From positions 1,116,001 to 1,180,000 of the forward strand of contig NZ_JAGINT010000001.1 in NCBI RefSeq assembly GCF_017876295.1: a stretch of 64,000 bases of DNA, given 5' to 3'. Origin of the DNA: Kribbella aluminosa (GTDB taxonomy: Bacteria; Actinomycetota; Actinomycetes; Propionibacteriales; Kribbellaceae). The notes beneath the pieces were generated by a model. The model worked only from the letters and a program-made list of their open reading frames with translations, did not search any database and was not told where the DNA came from. This document shows, piece by piece, positions 15,764 through 25,919 of this stretch (position 1 is its first letter; each line of letters begins with the position of its first letter). The position numbers and the translations under genes are program-made.

Positions 15764-16558
15764 ATGGGGACGACAGGACTGATCTATGTGGCGATCGTCG
15801 CCGCGTGGGCTGCCTATCTCGTCCCGATGTGGCTGAAGCGCGGTGACGAAGCCCGGCGCAAGCCGGTCGTGCCGTCCTCCGACGAAGCCCGGGTGCTGTC
15901 CCGCGATCCGTCCCGACCGCGGTACGTCGTACGCCCGGCCGCAGCCCCCGCGGCCGGCGACCCGTCGCCGCCCAAGCGCTACATCCCGAACCGAGCCCGC
16001 CGGGTGGCCGCGATGCGCCGTCGGCGGGTGCTGTCGATCCTGACTCTTTCGCTGCTGTCCGTCGTCGCGCTCGCCGGCCTGTCGATCCTGCCGTGGTGGA
16101 CCGTCGCGGTGCCCGGGGCAATGATCGCCGGATTCGTCGTCCTCACCCGGGTGCAGCTGCGGCGGCAGGCCCGCGCCCGTGCAGCGATCGCGGCGGACCG
16201 ACGTACCTGGATCCGCGCCCAGCACGACCGCGGACCCGCCGGCAAGCCCGCGCCGGCCCCCGACGACGAGATGACCGTCGAGGTCGAGCTCCCCGCGGAA
16301 CCCGCCCCCGCTCCCGCTCCGGCAGCGAAGAAAGAGCCGGCCGCGGAGGGCCTGTGGGACCCCGTGCCGGTGACGCTGCCGACGTACGTCATGAAGGAGA
16401 AGGCACCCGACCGTACGGTCCGGACCATCTCGCTCACCGACGACGAAGTGTTCTCCAGCGCCCGCACCACCGACCCCGCGGAGAAGCCCGCCAGCACCGA
16501 AACCCCGGCCCCCAGGCCGATCGCCGAACCAGAGGTGAAACGCGCCGTCGGCGACTGA
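15764..16558 (+). CDS. glpR: Divisome-associated membrane protein GlpR/SepX
   Basis: The 264-residue protein has an N-terminal membrane helix (GLIYVAIVAAWAAYLVPMW), a basic linker and a pair of central helices (ILTLSLLSVVALAGLSILPW and VAVPGAMIAGFVVLT). A long Pro/Ala/Glu-rich cytoplasmic tail ends with LWDPVPVTLPTYVMKEKAP. This architecture matches SepX of Streptomyces and GlpR of Corynebacterium, which recruit Glp/FtsZ to division sites. The tail motif LWDPVPVTLPTYV is the family hallmark. Its position after glp-moaC-mog-rimJ supports the call. It has a leaderless promoter of its own. Confidence 0.88.
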   Translation: MGTTGLIYVAIVAAWAAYLVPMWLKRGDEARRKPVVPSSDEARVLSRDPSRPRYVVRPAAAPAAGDPSPPKRYIPNRARRVAAMRRRRVLSILTLSLLSVVALAGLSILPWWTVAVPGAMIAGFVVLTRVQLRRQARARAAIAADRRTWIRAQHDRGPAGKPAPAPDDEMTVEVELPAEPAPAPAPAAKKEPAAEGLWDPVPVTLPTYVMKEKAPDRTVRTISLTDDEVFSSARTTDPAEKPASTETPAPRPIAEPEVKRAVGD

Positions 16559-16566
16559 TATCCAGT

Positions 16567-16596
16567 TTTAGATCGCGGGGCTCCACGTGTTAGAGT
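16567..16596 (+). promoter_or_regulatory. Promoter of tRNA-Ala
   Basis: TTTAGA (16567-16572) and TAGAGT (16591-16596) are spaced 18 nt. The mature tRNA starts 36 nt after the -10 hexamer. Confidence 0.4.
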
Positions 16597-16631
16597 TTCG
16601 CGGTCGCCAGGGAAACCCGGCGAACAAGTCT

Positions 16632-16704
16632 GGGGCTGTGGCGCAGTTGGTAGCGCGCTTCGTTCGCAACGAAGAGGCCAGGGGTTCGAATCCCCTCAGC
16701 TCCA
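16632..16704 (+). tRNA. tRNA-Ala (anticodon CGC)
   Basis: The 73-nt cloverleaf has a 7-bp acceptor stem GGGGCTG/CAGCTCC that includes the G3-U70 wobble pair, the identity element for alanyl-tRNA synthetase. The anticodon stem is CTTCG/CGAAG around loop TTCGCAA, giving anticodon CGC for codon GCG. The T arm is AGGGG-TTCGAAT-CCCCT. The discriminator is A; CCA is not encoded. A hairpin terminator follows. The DNA downstream is full of broken accessory genes, as often seen beside tRNA integration sites. Confidence 0.97.
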
Positions 16705-16715
16705 CCCAGTAGTCG

Positions 16716-16756
16716 AAGGGCCGGTCACCCACCTCGGGCAGACCGGCCTTTATTTG
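16716..16756 (+). terminator. Intrinsic terminator after tRNA-Ala
   Basis: AAGGGCCGGTC (16716-16726) pairs with GACCGGCCTT (16741-16750) with one bulged G, and is followed by TATTTG. Confidence 0.8.
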
Positions 16757-17038
16757 TGCGGCGTCCTGGGAGCCCGTCCGCAGACCGACGGCGGCGTTCG
16801 ATGAGGTCTGACAACTCATCGTCAGGTTTCGAGTCTTCCCCTCGTCGTCCTGGGTGCGCGGCGACATCCGCCTTTTCAGAAGTATCCGACCGTGCACCGA
16901 CTTCGATCTACGAGCAGCCGGGAGGCTACGATCCTGTACCGGCTTGGACGACACCGGACCTCGGGGACTCAGGAAGTGCAACTCGCCGAGAATGCACCGG
17001 TCTATCGGCCACCTGGGCCGGCGCATCAACGGTGCCGG
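16757..17038. other. Spacer without a recognisable gene
   Basis: No ORF here has plausible codon use, motifs or a ribosome site, and base composition is less GC-biased at third positions than in the neighbouring genes. It separates the tRNA terminator from the broken HEPN gene and may be decayed accessory DNA. Confidence 0.5.
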
Positions 17039-17442
17039 TCAGCGTCCGAGGCGCACGATCTCGATCGCAAGCTCCACCAGTGTGCGTGCCCGGCGGACCG
17101 GAGGTTCGGCCTTGATAGCGGTCACCACGTCAGTCCCGTACTCGACATCACCTTTGGCCGCGACCAATTCACGCAGCGCCCTTTCGCCTGCGGTGCCTCG
17201 GCCCGTTTGGCCAGCGATTGTCGGAGTTCTTTCGCCGCGGCGGCGTGATCCTTCTTGTTGCTTGTCGAACCGGTGAGCGCGGTGACGATCGCGTCCTTGG
17301 CGCTGATTCCGGCGTGGATCGCGTCGCCGGCTGCCGGGGCGTACCTCGTGGCGGCAAGGTTGGCTTCGGCCGAGGCGAGATACTCCTCGGCCTTCTTGAG
17401 GAAGCTCTTGGCGTGATTGCGCTGCTCGGCCGTGGCCATCAT
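17039..17442 (-). pseudogene. HEPN-domain protein, frameshifted
   Basis: The reading frame opens with TAEQRNHAKSFLKKAEEYL, a HEPN-type helical start, and continues to KRAEAPQAKG. It then turns into an unrelated tail and stops at 17122. In the next frame a family-like end resumes (ALRELVAAKGDVEYGTDVV ... ARTLVELAIEIVRLGR) and stops at 17039. Inserting one G near 17198 (GCGAAAGG to GCGGAAAGG) rejoins both parts. HEPN proteins pair with MNT nucleotidyltransferases as toxin-antitoxin modules. The usual Rx4-6H RNase motif is not obvious here. It overlaps the upstream nucleotidyltransferase gene by ATGA. Confidence 0.7.
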
Positions 17443-17968
17443 GCAGCTCCGTGCTTGACGCGCGGCTTGGCGCCGATCAGCGCGACGCCGTCACGGAAGA
17501 TGTCGCTGACGACCGGCTCTCCCGAGGCGGCCAGCCGATTGAAGTCGGCCTCGGTCAAGACGAGTACATCGCAATTGTTGCCGAGATGCATACGGACACT
17601 GTCCTCGAGCTCAACGCGGTTGTCCCAGCCGGGCGGCGCAATGACCGCTAGATCAATGTCACTGTCCGGCGTTGCCTCACCGCGAGCGATCGACCCGAAG
17701 AGGAGCACCGCCTGCACGTCGCCGTCGATCACCGCACTGACGGCATCTCGCAGAGCCGCGATCGGGTCCAGCAGAGTCCGCAGCGGAGCCACGGAGGCGT
17801 GCTCCTCGTTGATGGTGTGTACGCCAGCCCGCCCGATGGTCTGGGTCTCCGTCAGGCCGAGCTATGGATCTGTCGCCCGGTCAGGGGCGTATCGGTGCGC
17901 AGTAGCGCCGCGAGCACGGCGCCTCGTGCCCCGGGGATGATCCCGCCGAACGGCTCATTGAAGAACAT
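17439..17968 (-). pseudogene. HTH-nucleotidyltransferase (MNT) protein with internal deletion
   Basis: An intact start (MFFNEPFGGIIPGARGAVL, then LRTDTPLTGRQIH) reads as a winged-HTH N-terminus but stops at TGA after about 40 codons. In the next frame LGLTETQTIGRAGVHTINE leads straight into a complete MNT domain, with the active-site motif GSIARGEATPDSDIDLAV (GSx10DxD). So roughly the second half of the winged helix is lost by a frame-changing deletion near 17855-17865. The MNT frame alone (from 17792) stays open and could still be made from an internal GTG. The partner HEPN gene is also broken, so the module looks dead. Confidence 0.7.
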
Positions 17969-17978
17969 ATGAACAAAT

Positions 17979-18016
17979 ACCTGTCATATGAAAGGTGAGA
18001 CAGTCATCTGACAGGT
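17979..18016. promoter_or_regulatory. Operator-like inverted repeat upstream of the HTH-MNT gene
   Basis: ACCTGTCATATG (17979-17990) and CATCTGACAGGT (18005-18016) are inverted with 11 of 12 positions matching. They lie just upstream of the ATG ending at 17968. It is a likely autoregulatory site for the fused HTH, retained after the gene decayed. Confidence 0.5.
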
Positions 18017-18090
18017 GACGTGGGCGAGCAATCCCTGGGGCGGGCGCTAGACATGCCCAGTCTCAGCCGCGAAATCGGCTCAGCCGTCGC

Positions 18091-18183
18091 GACTATACGC
18101 TCGCCGAGCGAGGCGGACACTATGTGCAGGACGATCAGCCGCAGCTCGTCGCAGAGGCGATAGACGAGATCATCCGTGCTTGG
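18091..18183 (+). pseudogene. Fossil of an alpha/beta-hydrolase C-terminus
   Basis: The frame reads DYTLAERGGHYVQDDQP followed by QLVAEAIDEIIRAW, the usual end of haloalkane dehalogenase/epoxide hydrolase-like proteins (GGHYVQ carries the catalytic His). No upstream body of the enzyme is present and the frame runs into unrelated sequence. It is a remnant about 31 codons long. Confidence 0.4.
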
Positions 18184-18252
18184 CCGGCGGCGGCCGTGCT
18201 CGAAGGCGGCCCCCGGGATGTGGTGGCACTCGTCCGCGACGATCAGCCCGTA
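18182..18252 (-). pseudogene. Fossil of a DExH-type helicase
   Basis: The minus strand encodes GPPRYGLIVADECHHIPG followed by AAFEH. This is the Walker B region of superfamily II helicases (DECHH). No Walker A motif or C-terminal helicase part is found nearby. The fragment lies between two other gene remnants. Confidence 0.35.
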
Positions 18253-18369
18253 GCGCGGAGGACCGGCTCGAGGTACCGCGACCCGCTGACATCCCAGCCA
18301 ACCATCGCCGGAACGTCAAGACCGAGATCCTGTGTGTCTCGCGTGTCGACTCGTCACAAGCGGCCACGT

Positions 18370-18690
18370 CGGTCCCGCAACTGAATGCTGCGGTTCTGAG
18401 GACACGCCGGATCGTCTCAGCATCAACTCCAAGTCGCTCACCCACACGCTTGAGTGACGGGCCCGTCGCATAGAGCCCTTCAGCCTCCACCTCCTGCTCG
18501 GGCGAGAGTCCCCGTGGGCGAATTTGGATTCCGTTCCTCCGCAGGATCAATACAGCAATCTCCGGGGGACGCCGAACCGTGTGCCCAGCTTTCGCAGGTT
18601 CGAGCCTTCCGCGTAACCGGCGATCAGGTGAGCGGTCTGCTCAGCATCGAGCTGCTTGGCTGTCCGAGTCCGTCTACGCGGTAGGTCGAC
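18370..18690 (-). pseudogene. Remnant of a recombinase-type HTH protein, frameshifted
   Basis: One frame reads AKQLDAEQTAHLIAGYAEG and SNLRKLGTRFGVPRR, then breaks near 18550. The next frame continues LRRNGIQIRPRGLSPEQ, SLKRVGERLGVDAETIRRVL, then loses similarity. Two tandem HTH units of this kind are common in the C-terminal part of serine recombinases and related DNA-binding proteins. No catalytic domain is present. It marks former mobile DNA next to the tRNA. Confidence 0.5.
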
Positions 18691-18741
18691 TGAATCTGGC
18701 GTTGAGGACGGCTTCGGTCGTCTTGGGGGCGGTTGGGTCCG

Positions 18742-19872
18742 TTAGGGGAGGGGGACGTCGTTGGGGGGTGGGAGGGTGCTGCCGTCGCGGAGCAGGATCG
18801 GGCCGACTGGGGTGGGGGTGTTCACGGGTGGGGAGGGTGGCGGGGTGGGGGACGGTGTGGGGTTGGGTGGGGGCGGCTGCACGATTGTGGTGCCGTACTT
18901 CGGGGGTGGTGGGTTGAGTGCGGCCTGGGGCGACAGGTCGACCAGGTCGGCCAGGCCCTTGTCGTTGTCGACTCTGGCGACCCCGAGTGTGGGCAGGCCG
19001 AGGAGGTCTAGCGCGGTCTTGGGGATGCTGGGATGCCAGGACCAGCGGTGATCGATGCCCGGCTTGACCCGGCCGCCGAACATGAGCAGGGGCACCCGCG
19101 GACCGTAGGCCAACTGGATGCCGTCGGGCGTCGTCTCGACGTTCGGGGTTTGGACGTGATCGTCGTAGCCGCCCCAGTCGTCCCACGTGAGCAGGAAGAC
19201 CGTCGAGTCCCAGGCCCCGGCTGCGGTCACCGCGTCCACCACTTGCCAGACCGCATCCATGCCCTGGGTCACGTTCGCGGGCGGGTGCTCGTCGAGCGGC
19301 GAATCGTGCCACACCATCGACAGCGCGGGTAGCTTGCCCGCCTTCGCGTCGGTGATGATGTCGGCCGAGCGGACGATGTTCGGAGAACCCTTGAGCTGCT
19401 TGTAGAACTCGACCGGGTAGCCGCTGGATCCGGTGTACGCCTTCCACGTCAGCCCGTGGTCGCCGGCATGTCCTGGCAGCGATGGCATGTCCCAGACCGG
19501 GCTGGTCCCGCTGCGCGACGGGTTCTTCAGAGTCGGCGTCTGGCCGCCGACGACGAGTAGGTGGTTCGGGGTCGAGTTGGTGCCGTACCCGGAGCAGTGG
19601 TTCTCGATGAACGCGCCGCTCGCGGCGAGCCACGCATAGAACGGCAGGTCCTTGACCGTGTCGAACTGGACGTGTGCCCCGGTGCTCTTCTTGGTCAGCC
19701 ACCGGTAGTAGGCCTTGCGGTCGTGCGGCTGGTCGGACGCGGGCGGATTGGCGCTCGCCGGCCAACCGGTCGCGACGTTCGCACCGAACGCGGCCATCGA
19801 AGCGAAGTAGTTGTCGGTGGTGTGGTTCTCCTGGACCATCACGATGACGTGGTCGATCGTGGCGTTGGCCAT
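18742..19872 (-). CDS. Phosphoesterase family protein (phospholipase C/acid phosphatase type)
   Basis: The 376-residue protein belongs to the PF04185 phosphoesterases that hydrolyse phospholipids or phosphomonoesters. Metal and active-site blocks are HVIVMVQENHTTDNYF at the very N-terminus, YGTNSTPNHLLVVGGQTPT, TWDDWGGYDDHV (metal ligands) and YGPRVPLLMFGGRV. The last ~60 residues are a Pro-rich tail. Unlike most members it has no signal peptide; the catalytic ENHTxD motif begins at about residue 15. A ribosome site (GAAAGG) precedes the ATG. It lies 15 nt after the sedolisin gene, so the two are probably co-transcribed. Confidence 0.88.
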   Translation of the reverse strand: MANATIDHVIVMVQENHTTDNYFASMAAFGANVATGWPASANPPASDQPHDRKAYYRWLTKKSTGAHVQFDTVKDLPFYAWLAASGAFIENHCSGYGTNSTPNHLLVVGGQTPTLKNPSRSGTSPVWDMPSLPGHAGDHGLTWKAYTGSSGYPVEFYKQLKGSPNIVRSADIITDAKAGKLPALSMVWHDSPLDEHPPANVTQGMDAVWQVVDAVTAAGAWDSTVFLLTWDDWGGYDDHVQTPNVETTPDGIQLAYGPRVPLLMFGGRVKPGIDHRWSWHPSIPKTALDLLGLPTLGVARVDNDKGLADLVDLSPQAALNPPPPKYGTTIVQPPPPNPTPSPTPPPSPPVNTPTPVGPILLRDGSTLPPPNDVPLP

Positions 19873-19887
19873 GGGGACGCCTTTCGG

Positions 19888-21465
19888 TCAGTGCGTCGGG
19901 ATCCGCAGTGCCTGCAGGAGCGCTTCGCCGTCGGGAGTGCCGAGCCCGGTACACGCGTCCCAGCCCGGCGCTGCCTGGTAGGCACCGTTGTTTCCGCTCG
20001 TGATGTCGTGGAAGCCTGGCTGCACGGTGCCGGCGCGAACGCCCTGGTACAGCTGGGTGTGCACCAGGCCGAGGCTGCGCCCGGTGCCCTGGGCGAGGCG
20101 CGCCAGCAGCGCGGCCCACAGCGGGGCGACGGCGCTGGTGCCCCCGACCACGATGCGTTGGCCGTCGACGAGAACCTGGTACCCGGTTGCTGGATCGGCG
20201 TTGCCCGCGACATCGGGCACTCCCCGGCCGACGCCACCGCCGGCCCGCGGAGGCACCCCCGCAGCGGACTGGAAGGCCGGCACCGGGAACGCGTCGCTGA
20301 CGCCGCCACCGGAGGCGCCACCGCCCGGGGTGTTCCATACCGTCTCGGAGGTGATCTTCGGCGGGAGGCCTTCGAGGTGCGTGCCGCCGCACGCGAGAGC
20401 GTGCGGGCTCGAGGCGGGGAAGTCCGCGTGCTGCACGCCGTCGCTCTGGCCGTCCGCGCTGCCGTTGTCACCGCTGGCCGCGCACACGGTCACACCGAGC
20501 GCCGCGGCGTCGGCGAATGCCTGGTCCATCGCCGTCCTTGCCTGCGCCGTCCACTGGTCCTCGGACTGACCCCAGCTGATGCTGACCACGGTCGGCGTCG
20601 GGGTGGCGTGTACCGCGGTGGTGACCGCGTCCAGGAAACCCTGATCGGTGTTGGGCGCGAAATAGACCAGCTGCCGGGCCCCTGGGGCGAGCGCACCCGC
20701 GACCTCGATGTCGAGCATCACTTCACCGTCGGCGGAGCCCGGATCGCCGGTCGGGGCGTTCTTGCCACCATCCACCTCGACCGCGCTCACCTGGGGAGCG
20801 GGGATCTTCAAGCCGGCGAAGTAGGTGCTGATATCGGCCTGCTTGAATCCACCGCCGAGCTCGATGATCGCGATGGTGTGTCCGGTCCCGTCGGTGCCGG
20901 CCGGGAAGTTGTAGAGGGAGCCGAGCTGGTCGGGCGTGAACGCCTGTGCGGCGGCCGGAGCCGCGTGCAGCCGAAACTGGGCGCGCGCCTGCGGGCGGTC
21001 GTCGAGACCGAGTACGGCGATGACAATCCCGTCGAGTTCGGCGGGCACCGACACCGCACCGGACCGGACCCGGAGCTCCACGGTGGTGCCGTGGCTGTCC
21101 TGGCTGCGGACGAGTGAGAGCTCGGTACCGAAAACGTCCGTCAGCGCGGACGCAGGCCCGCGCACGGTCACCTGCCGGGCACCGACGTGCGTTCCGGTGA
21201 TGCTCAGCCCGGCTGCCGTGAGCACCTCCTCAACCCGGGCGAGGTCGTCGTCGCCGGCGCCGAACCGTCGGGCGAACTCCTCCGCGGTCACGGTTTCGGG
21301 ACCGGTCACGAGGTTCTCGTCGAGTTCGGCGCGGCGGCGCAGTACGAGCGTGACCGTGATCGAACTGTCCGGAGAGACTGGGCCGAGTGTCTCGGCGTCA
21401 GCGAACGCGGAGCGGGAACTTCCTGGAATGGGAATACGAGCGGAGTTCGACACGCGCAACATCAT
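19888..21465 (-). CDS. Sedolisin (S53) serine-carboxyl peptidase with pro-domain
   Basis: The 525-residue protein has an N-terminal pro-kumamolisin domain (SITVTLVLRRRAELDENLV ... GARQVTVRGPASALTDVFG) and an S53 catalytic domain. The Glu/Asp pair lies in SADGEVMLDIEVAGALAPG. The oxyanion Asp region is VCAASGDNGSADG, and the nucleophile is in VGGTSAVAPLWAALLARL. Such enzymes are acid-active endopeptidases that mature by self-cleavage outside the cell. No signal peptide is visible at the start (LRVSNSARIPIPGSSRS), which is unusual. Two adjacent ATGs (21465 and 21462) are equally good starts. It leads a two-gene unit with the phosphoesterase. Confidence 0.88.
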   Translation of the reverse strand: MMLRVSNSARIPIPGSSRSAFADAETLGPVSPDSSITVTLVLRRRAELDENLVTGPETVTAEEFARRFGAGDDDLARVEEVLTAAGLSITGTHVGARQVTVRGPASALTDVFGTELSLVRSQDSHGTTVELRVRSGAVSVPAELDGIVIAVLGLDDRPQARAQFRLHAAPAAAQAFTPDQLGSLYNFPAGTDGTGHTIAIIELGGGFKQADISTYFAGLKIPAPQVSAVEVDGGKNAPTGDPGSADGEVMLDIEVAGALAPGARQLVYFAPNTDQGFLDAVTTAVHATPTPTVVSISWGQSEDQWTAQARTAMDQAFADAAALGVTVCAASGDNGSADGQSDGVQHADFPASSPHALACGGTHLEGLPPKITSETVWNTPGGGASGGGVSDAFPVPAFQSAAGVPPRAGGGVGRGVPDVAGNADPATGYQVLVDGQRIVVGGTSAVAPLWAALLARLAQGTGRSLGLVHTQLYQGVRAGTVQPGFHDITSGNNGAYQAAPGWDACTGLGTPDGEALLQALRIPTH

Positions 21466-21541
21466 GAACCACGAACGCCCCCGGAGGCCACCCATTGTGC
21501 TGGGATCATTACTCTCAGCGTCTCCTCAGTGAATGTGTGTC

Positions 21542-22114
21542 TCAGTGCAATGCCGCTGTTGCTGCCTTGAGGTCGTTCAGGGCGGCTAGTACGTGCGGGG
21601 CCAGGCCTGACTCATCTTCGGTGGCTGTCCACGATTCGTAGCCCTGCTTGAAGGCCAGGACGCCTAGCTCGGATGCCACGTGGGCCAGCGGGGTGGGTAC
21701 GCCTCGTGCCTGGAGGGCTGTGGTCATGGCGCTTGCCAGGCCTACGGTTTTGAGGGCGTCTCGTTCTTGGAGTTCTGTGCTTGCGGCTATTGCTGCTTTC
21801 AGGCGCGGGCCCAGTTCCCGGTTCATGGGGCCCATGAAGCTTGAGGCTTTGGTGAGACCGGCGGCTACTGCTTCCAGTGGGGTGGCGTCATCGGCGGCGC
21901 CGGCGATTCCTTCGGCCAGTAGGCGGCTCAGGGCGTCTTGGCCGGCTACCAGGAGTTCTCGTTTGTCGGGGAAGTGGCGGAAGAAGGTGCTCTTGGTGAC
22001 GCCGGCGCGGTCGGCGATCTGGGTGACCGTGGTGGCGTCGTAGCCGTGTTCGGCGAACAGGTCCACGGCGGCGAGGACCAGTCGTTCGCGGGCTCCGGGT
22101 TGCCATCTCGCCAT
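21542..22114 (-). CDS. TetR-family transcriptional regulator
   Basis: The 190-residue protein has a typical TetR HTH (RLVLAAVDLFAEHGYDATTV, QIADRAGVTKSTFFRHFPDK) and a ligand domain of unknown specificity. It is transcribed away from an SDR gene. Two copies of a GGGACnnnnGTCTC-type box lie in the 84-bp gap, so it probably represses itself and the SDR gene. Confidence 0.92.
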   Translation of the reverse strand: MARWQPGARERLVLAAVDLFAEHGYDATTVTQIADRAGVTKSTFFRHFPDKRELLVAGQDALSRLLAEGIAGAADDATPLEAVAAGLTKASSFMGPMNRELGPRLKAAIAASTELQERDALKTVGLASAMTTALQARGVPTPLAHVASELGVLAFKQGYESWTATEDESGLAPHVLAALNDLKAATAALH

Positions 22115-22132
22115 GAGGGCATTGTAGGTGAT

Positions 22133-22177
22133 GGGACCTTTGTCTCGTCGGTGTTATGGTGATGGGACAAAGGTCTC
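22133..22177. promoter_or_regulatory. TetR operator pair in the divergent promoter
   Basis: GGGACCTTTGTCTC (22133-22146) and GGGACAAAGGTCTC (22164-22177) are each near-palindromic and are also inverted relative to each other (14 of 16 positions when extended by two bases). They overlap the region where both promoters must lie. Confidence 0.65.
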
Positions 22178-22198
22178 ATCAGGGTTGAGGAGTGTCCT

Positions 22199-23080
22199 AT
22201 GAAGGTGTTCGTCACCGGCGGTACCGGGTTGATCGGGTCCGCCGTTGTTCGTGAGTTGCTCGGGAACGGGCATGAGGTCGTCGGGCTGGCGCGGTCCGAG
22301 GCGTCGGCGGCGGCGTTGCGGGAGGCCGGTGCCGAGGCGGTGCGGGGTGGCCTTGGTGATCTCGACGTCGTACGGGCGGGTGCTGCGAAGGCCGACGGCG
22401 TGATTCATCTTGCCTTTAGCAACGACTTCAGTAGTCCGGAGGCGCTGGCGGCGGGGGTCGCTGAGGAGGGTGCGGCGCTAGAGGCCCTTGGAGAAGAGCT
22501 GGTCGGGAGTGGGCGACCACTGGTCACGGTGTCGGGTACGCCGTGGGTGCCGGGGCGGGCGTCCACGGAGGAGGACCCGTTGCCGCTTGACGGGCCGGTC
22601 GGTGGGCGGGGGCGGTCTGTGATGGCGGTGCTGGGGTTGGCGTCGCGCGGGGTGCGGAGTGCTGCGGTGCGGATGCCGCGGACTGTTCACAACCAGGGGG
22701 ACGGCGGGTTTGCGGGGCTGCTGACGCAGATTGCTCGGCAGACCGGAGTGTCGGGGTATCCGGGGGATGGCGCGCAGCGTTGGCCCGCCGTACACGCGCT
22801 GGATGCGGCGGTGCTGTTCCGGCTGGTGCTGGAGAATGCACCCGCTGGTACGGCGTGGCACGCGGTGGACGACGAGGGGGATGCCGTACGGGACATCGCC
22901 GGCGTCATCGGACGGCGGCTCGAGCTTCCGGTCGAGTCCGTACCCGAGGAGACGTTCGGTGCACTCGGCCCGATCTTCGCGGCCGACCAGCCCGCCTCCA
23001 GCGAGTACACGCGCACGACGCTCGACTGGCGACCTCGGCACCCGAGCCTGCTGAAGGATCTGGAGAACATCCAGCCCTGA
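22199..23080 (+). CDS. NAD(P)-dependent epimerase/SDR-family oxidoreductase
   Basis: The 293-residue protein is an atypical/extended SDR. It has an N-terminal Rossmann motif (VFVTGGTGLIGSAVVRELL) but no clear YxxxK pair, as in NmrA-like and related reductases. GVIHLAFSNDF and WPAVHALDAAVLFRLVLE are other family-like blocks. A ribosome site (GAGGAG, 22187-22192) precedes the ATG. It diverges from the TetR gene and is probably its target. Confidence 0.88.
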   Translation: MKVFVTGGTGLIGSAVVRELLGNGHEVVGLARSEASAAALREAGAEAVRGGLGDLDVVRAGAAKADGVIHLAFSNDFSSPEALAAGVAEEGAALEALGEELVGSGRPLVTVSGTPWVPGRASTEEDPLPLDGPVGGRGRSVMAVLGLASRGVRSAAVRMPRTVHNQGDGGFAGLLTQIARQTGVSGYPGDGAQRWPAVHALDAAVLFRLVLENAPAGTAWHAVDDEGDAVRDIAGVIGRRLELPVESVPEETFGALGPIFAADQPASSEYTRTTLDWRPRHPSLLKDLENIQP

Positions 23081-23181
23081 ACGGCGAGGGTTGGTCAGGC
23101 GGGTGGTTCGCCGATGTTTCAGATTGAGAATCACGTCAGCTAATCTTGACTCATTCCAGAAAACGCGGAAGACTGCGGGAC

Positions 23182-25859
<2,678 letters not shown>

Positions 25860-25860
25860 C

Positions 25861-25910
25861 CGCACACGAACCGGCTCCCCTTTCGCGAGGGGAGCCGGCT
25901 CGCATGTGCG
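25861..25910 (+). terminator. Terminator hairpin after katG
   Basis: CCGGCTCCCC (25871-25880) and GGGGAGCCGG (25889-25898) form a perfect 10-bp stem. It is enclosed by an outer CGCACA/TGTGCG pair (25861-25866, 25905-25910). No T-run follows, which is common for actinobacterial terminators. Confidence 0.7.
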
Positions 25911-25919
25911 CGGGTCTGC

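Noticed and set aside
16568..17029. Minus-strand ORF across the tRNA encoding ELRGFEPLASSLRTKRATN
   Set aside because: This is the well-known false ORF read from the antisense of a tRNA-Ala; the tRNA cloverleaf explains the sequence.
16705..18690. Attachment-site repeat (second copy of the tRNA 3' end) downstream of tRNA-Ala
   Set aside because: By eye no copy of the T-arm and acceptor sequence was found before 18.7 kb, so a full island with att sites could not be shown.
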